Both the position numbers and the translations under genes were made by a program. 64,000 bases of DNA from Entoloma clypeatum (taxonomy: Eukaryota > Basidiomycota > Agaricomycetes > Agaricales > Entolomataceae). The stretch is from NCBI GenBank assembly GCA_963565915.1, contig OY751487.1:4092001-4156000 (forward strand), read 5' to 3'. The notes below the pieces were generated by a model. It worked only from the letters and a program-made list of their open reading frames with translations. It did no database searches and had not been told where the DNA came from. This document shows, in pieces, positions 1-11,166 of the stretch (its first letter is position 1; every line of letters begins with the position of its first letter).

Positions 1-2084
1 ACAGGCGGTACGGCATTTACTTGGGGAACAACAGAGCAGCAAGCTTTTGAAGGTCTCATACAGGCAATTACATCGGCACCAGTCTTGGCATTACCGAAAC
101 CAGAGGGACAGTTCAGGGTTGAAACTGATGCATCAGGCTATGCAATTGGAGCAGTACTCTCTCAGAAGCAAGACAACAAATGGCACCCCATCGTGTTCTT
201 GTCACGGACCATGTCCGCAGCCGAACAAAATTACGAGATATACGACAAAGAACTCCTGGCAGTCATGGAAGCATTAAAAGATTGAAGACACTATCTGCTC
301 AAAGCCAGGGAACGTTTCGAAATTTTGACCGATCACAAGAACCTGGAATATTTCCGTCGACCTCAGGACCTGAATCAACAACAGCGACGCTGGAAAATGA
401 AGTTACAAGACTATGATTTTGAATTATGGCATGTGCCCGGCAAGACCAATGTGAAAGCGGACATCCTGTCGCGCTTACCCTGGTATGAAGTGGAACTCGA
501 ACCACAGGACAGTGACCAAATGCTCAAGGAGGGACTATTCTTGAAACGGTTGGAATCAGAAGATGTGGTACAAATGGAGATGTTCACGGAGGAACAATTC
601 TTTGAAGGGGGTGAGACATCTGATTCCATCAAAATTGGAAACATCACAACCATCGAAAACCCATGGATCGCACGCATCAAGGCTTCGAACCGCATGGAGA
701 CAGAAGTAGTGCAGGGTCTAAAAAAGAATCCTCATTGGTATCAGCAAGAGAATGGGATCACCTATGCAGGAGAACGAGTCTATGTCCCGCCAGATCCACA
801 ATTACGACAAGAATTGATGTTCGAGTCACACAATGCACCAGTGGCTGGACATCCAGGACAGTACCGGACACATGAACTCCTCACTCGCACCTACTGGTGG
901 CCTACCATACTGCATGATGTGAAGAAGTACGTGAAGGTTGCGACACTTGTCAACGCAACAAGATTAACTGACAAAAGCGACATGCTCCGCTACATCCCCA
1001 TGCAGCACCAAGTCACCCATGGGAAGACATAGGAATCGATGTCATGGGACCGATACCAGAATCTGATGGAAAAAATGCAATTCTGGTCATCACGGATAGA
1101 CATTCGAAGATGCTTCACCTCATTCCGACAACCATGGAATTATCAGCTGAAGGATTAGCCAAGATCTATCGGGATCAGATATGGAAGCTTCATGGGATCC
1201 CCAAGAAGATCATCAGCGATAGGGGACCGCAGTTCGCCGCAAAGTTCATGGAGATACTCTGCCGCATGCTAGGGATCAAGAGGAACCTGTCCACCGCATA
1301 CCACCCACAGACTGATGGACAGGCCGAGCGATCACATCAGGAGATGGAAGTGTTCTTGCAAAACTTTGTCAACCATCTACAGGATGATTGGGCTGAATGG
1401 ATCGCAATCGCAGAGTTCCAGTACAATGACAAAGAACATCAGGCAACGAAGCACACCCCATTCTACCTCAACTACAGTTTACATCCTTGGAAGGGAGAAC
1501 TCGTGTTAGAAGATACTAATCCAGCTGCCAACGACTTCTTGAAAAAACTCAAACAGGCATGAGAAGAAGCCAATGCAGCACTGAAACAAGCACAGGATCA
1601 GATGAAGAAGACAGTTGATACACGGCGAAGTCCATCTCGGAACTACCACATCGGAGACAAGGTGTGGCTGGAAGGGACTAACATCAGGATCGATCGCCCC
1701 TCAAAGAAACTTGATGCACTCCGACATGGACCATTCAAAGTCCTAGAGAAGAAAGGAGCTAGCGCGTACCTTCTCGATCTTCCGAAGACTTGGAAGATGA
1801 TTCACCCTGTGTTCAACGAGACCCTGTTGTCACCATATGAAACTCCGAAGTACGCCATCCAGAAAAAGAAACCAGCCCCTGATCCAATCATTGTCGAAGG
1901 ACGAGAAGAGTACCATGTGTCTATGATCCTAGACTCTCGAAAGTTCCGCGGAAAGATCCAGTACCTTGTCCAGTGGGAAGGATATGGTCCAGAAGAGAAT
2001 ACATGGGAACCTCGAGCTAATGTTCAGAATGCTCAAGATTTGATCCGTGATTTCCATCGGCAGAACCCGTCTCGTCCACAATAA
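1..2084 (+). pseudogene. gypsy-1 pol: RNase H, integrase, chromodomain (broken)
   Basis: The RNase H segment (DASGYAIGAVLS, then TDHKNLEYF) is followed by the integrase zinc-binding region (HNAPVAGHPGQYRTH), the catalytic core with the D/D/E pattern (VITDRHSKM, SDRGPQFAAKF, GQAERSHQEME) and a C-terminal chromodomain (QYLVQWEGYGPEENTWEP). The frame is interrupted by TGA at 283-285, a one-base frameshift near 938 just before the HHCC cysteines, TGA at 969-971 and TGA at 1560-1562. At 969 and 1560 the family-typical residue is Arg, so CGA to TGA is the simplest change. Such elements reverse-transcribe and integrate, and the chromodomain targets chromatin. This copy cannot make an intact polyprotein. 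Confidence 0.88.
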
Positions 2085-2217
2085 AAGATGAGTTCTCAAA
2101 ACCCATGGCAGTATTGATCTCATCAGTCAACCACACACCGAGTTTCCTGCTCTAGTCTTTTCCCTGCCCAATATAGCCACCCCATTCTTCTTTTATCTCT
2201 CAACCATCCTCGCTGCC

Positions 2218-3015
2218 ATGTCAAACACCATTGTCACCTCCATCTCTACCACCGACATCAACCCCGCCATCGCCGCCCTTATGAACGAAGCGCTCTCCAT
2301 GAGAGACCAAATCCATGCCCTCGAAACTTTCCTCGCCGACCTCCTTCATCGTCAGATGAATATCCGACTTCATTCGTTGTCCAATCTCCCTGTCGCCCCA
2401 ACTCCCGAAGAGAAACAGATTCTCGGGAATTACACCAGCACCCTCATCATCGAAAATCAACATATTCGGCTGGCCATCAAAGGCCTTGAACTCGCCGTAG
2501 CCATCAATGAGGAGTTGATATATGATTGGAGCCTCAGGAGAGTCCGAACTGGTCCGATCCCAACAACAACGAGGGATGGGGACAGTGACTCTGTGAGGAC
2601 ACAGAGCTTGGAGAGGGGAACATGTTACGGACTCTACAGTATGAGGACCACGTCATATCTTTTACTTATCGGCCCGACTCGGCGCCCTCTTACGAACTTA
2701 CTATGTCCAATGTCTACTTTCGCAACCTTCGATTCCCAGTCTGACTCATTACATTACTTTGTCATCCCCTTTAGTATACTTTGCTCCCGTGCTGACTCGC
2801 TTTCCGCAGTCAGTTTACTCACTGTACATAGCCTTCTGCAGTCGCCTTACTCATGCGCACTGCCTTCCACAGTACTGACTCATCCGCTACCGCCTATAGT
2901 CAGTACCTATATAAACCTCTTGTACTGTAGTAGATTCCTTAGATTTAGCAATCACATTGCTCTTCGCCTTTCCACTTCCTGCATACTCTGCCCGAACCTT
3001 GGAACGGTTTGTTAA
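2218..3015 (+). CDS. Accessory ORF between gypsy-1 pol and 3' LTR
   Basis: An open frame starts with ATG at 2218, 134 nt after the pol stop. It encodes an N-terminal part of roughly 115 residues rich in Ser, Thr, Leu and Ile with helical heptad character (MNEALSMRDQIHALETFLADL). It remains open across the LTR start at 2623 to a stop at 3015, so only about the first 135 residues lie outside the LTR. I recognise no family. It may be an accessory gene of this lineage, since the young element 3 kb away carries an unrelated, antisense accessory gene in the same slot. The minus-strand ORF at 2221-2463 is more likely its shadow. Confidence 0.4.
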   Translation: MSNTIVTSISTTDINPAIAALMNEALSMRDQIHALETFLADLLHRQMNIRLHSLSNLPVAPTPEEKQILGNYTSTLIIENQHIRLAIKGLELAVAINEELIYDWSLRRVRTGPIPTTTRDGDSDSVRTQSLERGTCYGLYSMRTTSYLLLIGPTRRPLTNLLCPMSTFATFDSQSDSLHYFVIPFSILCSRADSLSAVSLLTVHSLLQSPYSCALPSTVLTHPLPPIVSTYINLLYCSRFLRFSNHIALRLSTSCILCPNLGTVC

Positions 3016-3023
3016 GCATAACA
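2623..3023 (+). repeat. 3' LTR of gypsy-1
   Basis: The repeat begins TGTTACGG and ends CATAACA, giving TGTTA/TAACA terminal inverted repeats. It is preceded by the purine run GAGAGGGGAA, as expected of a polypurine tract. A TATA-like box (TATATAAA) lies at 2908-2915. The partner LTR is outside the window, so divergence cannot be measured. Confidence 0.8.
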
Positions 3024-3186
3024 CCCCACGCCTCTGCAGCAGCCCAGACCTCAGGTCCGGGACCCGCTACAAGTGCCCACCCTTTCCTCCGTGCCTTCCC
3101 AGGCGCCGCCTTGTGCTTGTGCTTCTGTGGCAGTCCAGGTCTCAGCCCTAGACCCATGAACGCCCACACCTCTAGCGCCCTCCCCA

Positions 3187-5509
3187 GTGCCTTCCTCTTC
3201 CACACGCTCCTATGCCCATGTGGCCTCCACCTCTCCCGCACCCTCTTGTACCCCCTCCCCCCTCCCTGTCCCTGTCCTGAAAGGGCCTTCAGTGGCTCCT
3301 CTGTCAGTTCATGAACAGCAACCCCCTCCCTCTGGCAAGAGACATCGTCAGTCTCCACCCAGATCGGGAAGATCAATGTATTGCAGAATCACCTGATTCA
3401 ATGCCAGTACTGCCCTGAGGATGTCAAGCAGAAAGCTAGGTCTTCAAAAGCAAAGAGGAAAGGAATTGAACTTGACAATGTCGAAAAATCTACGACTTAG
3501 AGTTCTAATGCTCCTTCATCAGTCTCTCTTCTTTCTCATGCTGTCAAGAAGCAAAAATCTTTTACTGTTGTCGCTGCAAAGGCTCTCAGTTTCAATCCTG
3601 AATGGCAAGAGGCCTTCAATACCCAGCTTCTCTGAGCCTTTGTCTCAGCTGGGTGGTCATTTAACATGATTACCGATGTTGAAGTTATGAAGCTTTTTCA
3701 CAACTTTTGCCCAGGTGCTTGTTTACCAGATTGCGACAAGCTTTCTGGCAAAATCCTCAGCAATGCAGTCACAAAATTCACGAACAAAATGGTTGGTGGT
3801 GTCCAAGGTAGACTAGCTACAATCTCATGCAATGGCTGGAAGGATATTTCGAAGAAGCATCTTATTGCTTTCATGTTCACTGCCAATCACAAAGTATGTG
3901 ACTTCATTTTAAAACTAAATACAAATTTTTGACGTGCTTGTAGGCCCATCTAACCCACGTCTATAATCAATCTGCAAAGCATAAGACGGGCGACAATTTA
4001 GCCATCCTTATGAAAGAAGAAATTAAGTATCTTCGTGAAATCAGCCTGAGGGTGATAGGGTTAGTCGGTGATGCTGGTCCAGACAAGCGACAAGCGCGAA
4101 ATAAGGGAAAGGCAAGGATAATTCTCCGCCGTGTCAAAGATGACAGCTGGTGGGAGAAAGTGGTGTGATGTAATGACTGTCAATCAAAATTTGATTGACA
4201 CCATATTCAATCAATTCATAGGATCAAGCTCCATATTGAACCCCTCGCCATTGCTGTCAATGTTGCGCAAGCCAACAACACCCGCTGTGACCATATTGTC
4301 CTGGTCTTCATAAACCTCTATCGCATATATACTAATTGCATTTCAGAAGATATTTTGACTGGGGTTTATGCCGATGAAGACTCCCATCCATGTTCCCGAA
4401 TCTTGGAGAGTATTGAAAAGCGATGGGAAAAGGCAGACCAAGACTTATTCATCTCATGCTTCTATCTCAACCCCTTCATTGATCCCTCCCTGCGGAATCC
4501 TGATAATCTCCCTCTTGCAGTAATCATTGGGATGATTAATCGCACCTATGCTCACATTTTTTCTGACGAGCCAGAAGACCGCACCCTAGGAGCTCAGGTG
4601 TGCCTCTATGATGCACGCAAGAAGGCCTTTTCCCCCAATAATTGGCCTCTTGATACCCTTCGTGAGGCATTCAAGGATGAGGTTCATAGTTTTTGATGTT
4701 GAAAGTCTTGTCCTCATAATATTCAATTTATAGAGTGGTGCAGTGGATCCTATTGGAGCTTGGTGGATCCTTCATCAAATTTCTCTTGCCAAACTGGCCA
4801 TCCACCTTCTGAGCTTTGTTCTGAACTCGGCAGCTCCTGAGCTGCTGAGCGCATGTTCAGCAGCATGGGCGATATCAAAATGAAGAAACGCAATTGCCTC
4901 GGCATTCAAAAACTTCGAGATACAGCCTTTGTCAAGAGCGAAATTCAGCGGGAACATGTTGCAAATGGGGTGGCATGCCAGCGTCTGAAGCGCCATTTCA
5001 GAAACCAGGTGGAAGCCACTGGAACGAGTACCCAACCGGCGAGTCCGAGTCAAGGCACCTGGATTGACGATGAGGATGTCATCTGTGAGGCTGAAGAGGG
5101 TTTGGATTTGGAATCAGACTCTGAAGATGAGTCCGAGTCTGAGTCTGGAATGGGCACCGTCAAGTCATTCACAGCTATCATGCAAGATGCCAAGGCCACC
5201 GCTGCCGATAGTGATGAGTCGGAGCTGGAGGAGGAGTTGACCACTAATACACCTGCAACTCAGGTCTTGTCATGTAGGGTTTGAAAGGTGGTACCAATTT
5301 TTTTATCTTCAAGCCAACAAGTATTAAACAATCAGTAAACTTAGATTCAATTATACATTGGTCAGAAACAGCCTATCCCGATCACTGATCTTTTTGATTG
5401 GTCATTTGCTGGTAATTGGGATGGACTTTGGATCGAGAGAATCAAGAATTACAGAGAGGAAATGGCTTTCTATGAGATGTTGAGCTCATTGGGGCCCGAA
5501 GAAAGCTGA
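3187..5509 (+). pseudogene. hAT-family transposase, decayed
   Basis: The pieces read in order are: a Pro/Ser-rich lead; a BED-finger-like end (NHLIQCQYCPEDVKQKA, about 3388-3440); a block with AFVSAGWSFNMITDVEVMKL (about 3640-3700); GLVGDAGPDKRQARNKGKA (about 4058-4115); ILESIEKRWEKADQDLFISC (from about 4400); and the C-terminal dimerisation region (MFSSMGDIKMKKRNCLGIQKL, from 4853), then an acidic tail ending near 5509. These match the layout of fungal hAT transposases, which cut and paste DNA through an RNase H-like core. Frames change several times and stops interrupt them (for example TAG at about 3498), so no protein is made. The N-terminus is cut off by the gypsy-1 LTR. Confidence 0.8.
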
Positions 5510-5650
5510 GACACTTTCTGGAGGTTCTACAGACCCTTATTCAGTGGTAGACAAATGAGTCATAAGGTCAATTAATTTTTTACATATTTTTGTTCAAATA
5601 ACCTGACTGACCCTAGGTCATAGTCAGTCATTTCAGGAGCTGCTCATGTC

Positions 5651-5685
5651 CAAATGACCTGACCTGGTTCCGAACCAGTCATTTG
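5651..5685. repeat. Subterminal inverted repeat of the hAT element
   Basis: CAAATGAC and CTGGTTC are mirrored by GAACCAG and GTCATTTG around a one-base centre. A related motif (CAGTCATTT) also appears at about 5623-5631. This is just inside the presumed hAT 3' end, which continues as CAACACTG after the gypsy-2 insertion (12781-12788). Subterminal repeats of this kind are typical transposase-binding sites in hAT elements. Assignment to this element rests on position. Confidence 0.5.
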
Positions 5686-5690
5686 CAACA
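5686..5690. repeat. Target-site duplication CAACA (left)
   Basis: CAACA immediately precedes the 5' LTR and is repeated immediately after the 3' LTR at 12781-12785. A 5 bp duplication is normal for Ty3/Gypsy integrase and shows that both ends belong to a single insertion. Confidence 0.9.
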
Positions 5691-6165
5691 TGTTACATTC
5701 CGATCCATTCCGACGATTTCCGACCAATCCCGACACCTCCGACATTTTGACTAATACTTATTATGCATACTTACTGTTATGAATCTCGTTACTACGTACA
5801 TTACTTACATCCGATCATTTTACTTATGTTAAGAATCTCCGACAGCCACTCGTTATCCGACTCCGACGAAGCCACACGTCCTCCGACATAGTATTTAAAC
5901 TTATGTAGAATCGTGTATTAGCTTCAGTTTGAATATCAACTTAGATTCGACATCATACCTCCCGTCCTCTTTCCGACTCTTAACTTGAGTCCGACCTCCG
6001 ACCTCCGATCCTCCGATCCTCCGAAATAAGGACACCAACGTATTAGCGAGGGCGCAACACACAAGTTGAAGCCAAGTCCTTGCCCCTACGTTGCACGCGC
6101 TCCGACCTTCCGACCTTCCGACGCGTCCGACGTAGCTCCGACGTTTTGTCGATCAGTTCTTAACA
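5691..6165 (+). repeat. 5' LTR of gypsy-2
   Basis: The LTR is 475 bp, starting TGTTACATTCC and ending CAGTTCTTAACA. It reads the same base for base as the 3' LTR at 12306-12780. It contains 20 plus-strand copies of TCCGA, including five in a row near 5989-6025 and five more near 6110-6142. The minus-strand form TCGGA is not seen in it. Confidence 0.97.
5892..5936 (+). promoter_or_regulatory. Predicted gypsy-2 promoter and transcript 5' end
   Basis: A TATA-like TATTTAAA (5892-5899) lies about 30 nt upstream of AGTTTGAATAT (5926-5936). That 11-mer is exactly complementary to ATATTCAAACT just after the LTR. The distance fits transcription starting at 5926, as needed for a self-primed Tf1/sushi-type element. 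The start site is inferred, not shown. Confidence 0.6.
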
Positions 6166-6167
6166 GT

Positions 6168-6178
6168 ATATTCAAACT
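6168..6178 (+). promoter_or_regulatory. Candidate self-priming primer-binding site
   Basis: ATATTCAAACT sits two bases after the 5' LTR and is the exact reverse complement of 5926-5936 inside the LTR. No TGG-starting tRNA primer site follows the LTR. In Tf1/sushi elements the first 11 nt of the mRNA fold back to this position and prime reverse transcription after cleavage, so the 11-nt match is the expected size. Confidence 0.65.
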
Positions 6179-6211
6179 GCCACTCGCTTATCCGTATTTC
6201 AAATTCCAGTT

Positions 6212-7438
6212 ATGGCAGCCCGCAACACACAGAACTCCCGCGCAGCAGCAGCCGCAGCGGAAGCTTCAAACCTGCAGGACACCAGGGCGACATTTCTACA
6301 TACGTTCCAAGATATTCCCGCAGAAGAATCTGCACCCAAACCTGACCCCATATCTCCGACACCTCGTCTCCGAACACCTCAGACACAAGGACCTCCGATT
6401 CCTGAAGAATTCCGTCCTTTCAAATCGCCGACCTCTCCTTTTGACGATAACAATCCTTTCCGTCGCGAGCAAACTCCAAACCTCGCCGAAGCAATTATGC
6501 TTATGACGCAGGAGCTCCGACGTAGAGAGACTCCGAAAACTCCGAAAAAGAAATCGAAGGAACCCGACACTTTTGACGGTTCCGACTCTCGGAAACTCAC
6601 CAGTTTCCTCGCACAATGCACACTATATTTCCGAAACAACCCCGCCTTTGACGATGATGATAACAAAGTCAGTTTCGCTCTGTCGTACCTCCGAGGAACC
6701 GCGCTCGAATGGTTTGAGCCCACCCTCTTGGGAGAGTCCGACGACGACTCTGTCTGGTTGGACGACTGGTCCGCCTTTGTGCACATCCTCCGATCCGAAT
6801 TCGGACCTATCGATCCGACCGGAGAAGCAGAGGATAGCCTGGATCACCTTCGGATGCGCGACAATCAGAAGATCCTACGTTACAACGTGGACTTCAAACG
6901 TCTTTCCGCTCGCACGCAGTGGGATGATGGCGCGCTCTGATATCGGTACTATACCGGTTTAGCGGAACGCATCAAGGACGTTTTGGGGACTTTTCCCAAA
7001 CCAAAGACTCTCGCCGAGTTGAAAGTAATGGCCCATAACATTGATGCTCGCTACTGGGAACGTCAACGCGAGAAATCGCGCTCCTCCGACAAATCTACTC
7101 CGAAATCCGACAAATCCGACAAATCCGACAAAAAACAGACCCCCGCTTCATCATCCTCCAACAACAACTCCTCATCGTCTAAACCCAACTCGCAACAACA
7201 ACAAAAATCGTCATCCACCTCTCCGAAATCCGCCCTCTCCGACAAACTTGGCAAAGATGGGAAATTAACTCCCCAAGAACGCCAACGACGATTTGACAAT
7301 AATTTATGCATGTTTTGCGGCAACGTTGGTCATCGGGCTTCCGACTGCTCGAAGAAATCGTCTTCTAACGCCAAAGCAAAAGCCCGCGCGGCCCAAGCTG
7401 AGGACAAATCGGAGAAGACGACCGAGTCAAAAAAATAG
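6212..7438 (+). pseudogene. gag: gypsy-2 gag with one in-frame TGA
   Basis: ATG at 6212 opens a gag of about 408 codons: an Ala-rich start, a retrotransposon-gag capsid region (FDGSDSRKLTSFLAQCTLYF to LSYLRGTALEWFEP), a Lys/Ser/Gln-rich linker and a CCHC zinc knuckle (CMFCGNVGHRASDC, about 7309-7350). An in-frame TGA at 6938-6940 (CTC TGA TAT) splits capsid from nucleocapsid. Both sides are in the same frame and the protein sense resumes at once (YRYYTGLAERIKDVL), so this is a point stop, not a frameshift. CGA (Arg) to TGA at a CpG is the simplest origin. The ORF ends at TAG 7436-7438 directly after a seven-A run. Gag packages the element RNA into virus-like particles in the cell. Confidence 0.88.
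7429..7438 (+). promoter_or_regulatory. -1 frameshift site A-AAA-AAA-TAG between gag and pol
   Basis: In the gag frame the end reads TCA AAA AAA TAG. The seven A residues at 7429-7435 form a canonical X-XXY-YYZ slippery heptamer directly before the gag stop. A one-base slip back puts ribosomes in the pol frame, which is open here (I V S S P Q I P) and runs on into the protease. A GCACG...CGTGC pairing (7459-7463 with 7489-7493) could form a weak downstream stem. Efficiency cannot be judged. Confidence 0.65.
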
Positions 7439-10400
7439 TAAGCAGTCCTCAGATTCCAGCACGTACTGGGGATTGCGTTGACTCCTTTCGTGCACCTTTG
7501 GAAACCCTCCGACTCAATGCGTCCGCTCTCTCAAATCCGAACTCTCTATGTATTGATTTGATATCTCCGACCTTTTCCGATTCTCTTCCGATAAAGACTC
7601 TTATTGATTCTGGTTCTACACATTGCTTCGCAGATACCAGATTTATTTCTTCTTTAAACTTATCTCCGACTCCGATTCCTTCACCTATGGTTTTGAAACT
7701 TTTTGACGGTTCTTCAAATATGTATATCACACAATCTATCGATCTTCCTCTCCGATTTCCTTCCGGTGAACTTCTGACCGTCGCATTTTACGTGACAACC
7801 CTCGATTCGTCTTGTAATTTGGTTCTAGGACACAACTGGCTCACCCGCTACAATCCGTTGATTGACTGGGTATTGGGCAGTATCTTATTCCGTTCTACGT
7901 TACCCGACACTCCGAGTCCGACTCCGACGTCGACTGCTGAGGCAGCTCCGCCACCTCTGCAGTGTCCGCCCTCTCCGATGGGCACCTCCGATCCGCTCAC
8001 TCCGAACACCTCCGACCCGCCACAGATTACCATGGTCAATGCAGCCGCATATCTCCATGCTTGTAAAGCTCCTGGGGCATACGCTTTCCGCGTTCACCTC
8101 TCCGACATCTCCGCCAATTCCGCGTCTGTCTCCGACGACGCTCCCGACCTCTCTGGCATACCCGAGGAATACCACGATTTTGCTGATGTATTCAGTAAGA
8201 AAAAAGCCGACACCCTTGCACCCCACCGACCGTACGACCTCAAAATCAATTTGGAGGAAGGTACTTCCCCTCCGATTGGTCCGATGTACTCACTCTCGCA
8301 ATCCGAACTTGGATCCCTCCGAGACTTCATCGATGAGCACCTCAATATCGGTTTCATCAAACCTTCTAGTTCACCTCACGGCGCTCCGATCCTCTTCGTC
8401 CGAAAGAAAGATGGATCACTCCGACTATGCGTCGACTACCGAGGCCTGAACAAAATCACGAAGAAGGACCGATACCCACTTCCGCTCATCTCCGACCTCT
8501 TAGCCACTGCCGGAAAAGCACGCGTTTATACCACCATAGACCTCCGACACGCATACCACCTAGTCCGCATCGCTGAAGGTGACGAATGGAAAACTGCATT
8601 CCGCACTCGCTATGGATCATTTGAATGGTTAGTCATGCCATTCGGATTGTCTAACGCACCTGCAGCCTTTCAACGTTTTATGAACGACATCTTCTCCGAC
8701 CTTCTGGACAACTGCGTTACCGTTTACCTCGACGACATCCTGATCTACTCCGACAACCCCGAGGAACACAAAAAACATGTCCGAGAAGTCCTCCGACGAC
8801 TCCGACAACATGGTCTTTACGCCCGCGCCGACAAGTGCGATTTCTCTGCCGAAACTGTAGAATATCTTGGATTTATCCTTTCTCCCGACGGACTCAAAAT
8901 GTCGGAAGCGAAAGTCAAGATTATTCAGGATTGGCCTGAACCGCGCAGAGTGAAGGACGTCCAGTCCTTTTTAGGTTTTGCAAACTTTTACCGACGTTTC
9001 ATTCCATTCTATTCCAACATCACTATTCCACTCACTCGTTTAACCAGGAAACATGCCACTTGGCTGTTCTCCGACGACGCTCGAACCGCTTTTAATGACC
9101 TGAAAAAGGCATTTACCACCGCTCCGATCCTGACACACTGGATTCCCGACTCTCCGATAATTGTCGAAACCGACGCATCCGACTATGCCCTAGCGGCTAT
9201 TCTGTCGATAGTCACCTCCGACAATGAAGTCCACCCCGTCGCATTCCATTCCCGCACCTTCACGGCCCCCGAAGTAAACTATGACACCCACGATAAGGAA
9301 CTTCTTGCCATCTACGAAGCGTTTAAAATTTGGCGCCATTACCTCGAAGGCTCCGGTACTCCGATTGACGTCGTTACCGACCACAAAAATCTCAAGTATT
9401 TTGCCACCACCAAAGTTCTTTCACGCCGACAAGTCCGATGGTCGGAATACCTTTCTCAGTTCAACCTCGTCATCCGATTCCGCCCCGGCCGATTGGGAAC
9501 TAAACCTGACTCTCTAACTAGACGTTGGGATGTCTATCCTAAAGGGGGAAATAGCGACTACGTCGACATCAATCCGACCAACCTCCGACCAGTCTTTTCG
9601 CAAGAACAGCTCTCCACTTCAGTTCGCGCGACTCAACTCCTTGAGCCCGTCCTCCGTGCAACCATTATCATGGACACAGAAAAGCTTCACCACGACATAC
9701 TCACAGCACTCCCTTCCGACACTCTTTACGACACTCTTTCTAAAGATCCTAAACCCCGCTGGTCTCTCGACCCCGATGGTTTCCTCTGACATGACGATCG
9801 GATATACGTTCCCGACTCCGACGACCTCCGACTCCGAGTCCTACAGCACAAGCACGATCATATGCTTGCTGGACACCCAGGTCAGAACAAGACACTCAGT
9901 CTCATTCAGCGTGATTATACCTGGCCCGGAATACGAGATTTCGTTAAACACTATTGCAAGTCATGTACCACTTGCATGCGATCGAAGCCACAAAGACACA
10001 AGCCTTACGGCCTACTCAAACAGCTTCCGATCCCCGAACGTCCTTGGAATTCTATCTCAATGGATTTCATCGAGACCCTTCCGACCTCCGACAACTTTGA
10101 TTCAATCCTCGTTATCGTTGACCGATTAACGAAACAAAGTATTTTCATTCCAACAACAATTCACTGCACCTCCGAAGACCTTGCCGTACTCTTCGTATTG
10201 CATGTCTTCTCTAAACACGGCGTCCCCGAACATATCACCTCCGACCGCGGCCCCGAATTCGTCTCCCGATTCTTCCGATCTCTCGGAAAGGCTCTAAACA
10301 TGACCCTCCACTTCACCTCCGGTTACCACCCCGAAGGCGATGGCCAAACCGAACGCACTAACCAGACCCTCGAACAGTACTTGCGGATATTCTGCAACTA

Positions 10401-11139
10401 CCAACAGGACAACTGGTCCGCTCTCCTTCCGATTGCGGAGTTCGCGTACAACAACGCACCTAGTGCTACCACTGGCATATCTCCCTTCTTTGCTAACAAG
10501 GGTTACCATCCGAACATTACTGTTCACCCGGAACGAGACCTCGCCTCTTCCCGAGCCCGATCCTTCGTGACCGACTTAGACGAACTTCACCAAGAACTGA
10601 AAGCCACCATCTCCGACGCTCAACGACGTTACCAGAAGTCCTCCGACAATAATCGGATCGCACCTCCGACATTTTCTGTCGGACAACAGGTTTTCGTCAA
10701 AGCACAGTTCTTCCGCACAACACGCCCATCCAAGAAACTCTCAGAAAAGTACTTGGGACCATACGAGATCATTGCACAACCCGGCACACACTCCTTTACC
10801 CTCCGACTCCCCGACACATTCCGCGGTGTTCACCCCGTCTACCACGTCTCCATGCTTGAACCCGCAACTCCGAACACCATTCCGAATCGGACCCAACCTC
10901 CGCCTCCTCCGATTGACATTGACGGAGAACTTGAGTACGAGATCGCTGAAATAGTCGACTCAAAGATCGACCGACGACGTAGCTGCAAGCTACTATATTT
11001 CGTCCGTTGGTTAGGATATGAAAACACTGATGAAGAATTCTCTTGGCTACCAGCCAATGAATTGGAAAACGCCCCCGAGCTTGTCTCCGACTTTCACTCC
11101 GCTTATCCCGACAAACCGGGTCCGCTCACATCGCTCTGA
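7435..11139 (+). pseudogene. pol: gypsy-2 pol (PR-RT-RH-IN-chromodomain) with one TGA
   Basis: The pol frame is entered by the -1 slip. Domains in order are: aspartic protease (LIDSGSTHCFAD, about 7591); reverse transcriptase with YLDDILIYS (about 8726); RNase H (VETDASDYALAA, about 9163; TDHKNLKYF); integrase zinc finger (HPGQNKTLS to CKSCTTC, about 9868-9980); DDE core (SMDFIETLP, SDRGPEFVSRF, GQTERTNQTLEQY); a GPY-like module (KYLGPYEII); and a C-terminal chromodomain (LLYFVRWLGYENTDEEFSWLP, about 10990-11060). An in-frame TGA at 9787-9789 (CTC TGA CAT) lies between RNase H and integrase, in the same CTC-TGA context as the gag stop. Otherwise the frame is intact for about 1235 codons. CpG deamination of CGA is the simplest cause. 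Confidence 0.93.
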
Positions 11140-11166
11140 AACAAGAAAAAACAAGTACTATTCTAT

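Larger units (their letters stand above)
1..3023 (+). mobile_element. Ty3/Gypsy chromovirus, 3' part, decayed (gypsy-1)
   Basis: The window opens inside the RNase H region of a Ty3/Gypsy retrotransposon and runs through integrase and chromodomain, then an accessory ORF, a purine-rich tract (about 2610-2622) and a 401 bp LTR beginning TGTTA and ending TAACA. The 5' half lies outside the window. Stops and a frameshift in pol show that it is not autonomous. To its right the sequence passes straight into hAT transposase remains, so it probably inserted into the 5' part of that hAT element. This is an inference, because the left flank is not visible. Confidence 0.88.

Noticed and set aside
2945..3376. 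143-codon minus-strand ORF across the gypsy-1 LTR end
   Set aside because: It crosses the LTR boundary, is low complexity, and opposes the hAT reading direction.
7459..7493. GCACG/CGTGC stem as the frameshift-stimulating structure
   Set aside because: Only five pairs with a 25 nt loop and over 20 nt from the heptamer; too weak to list as a feature.
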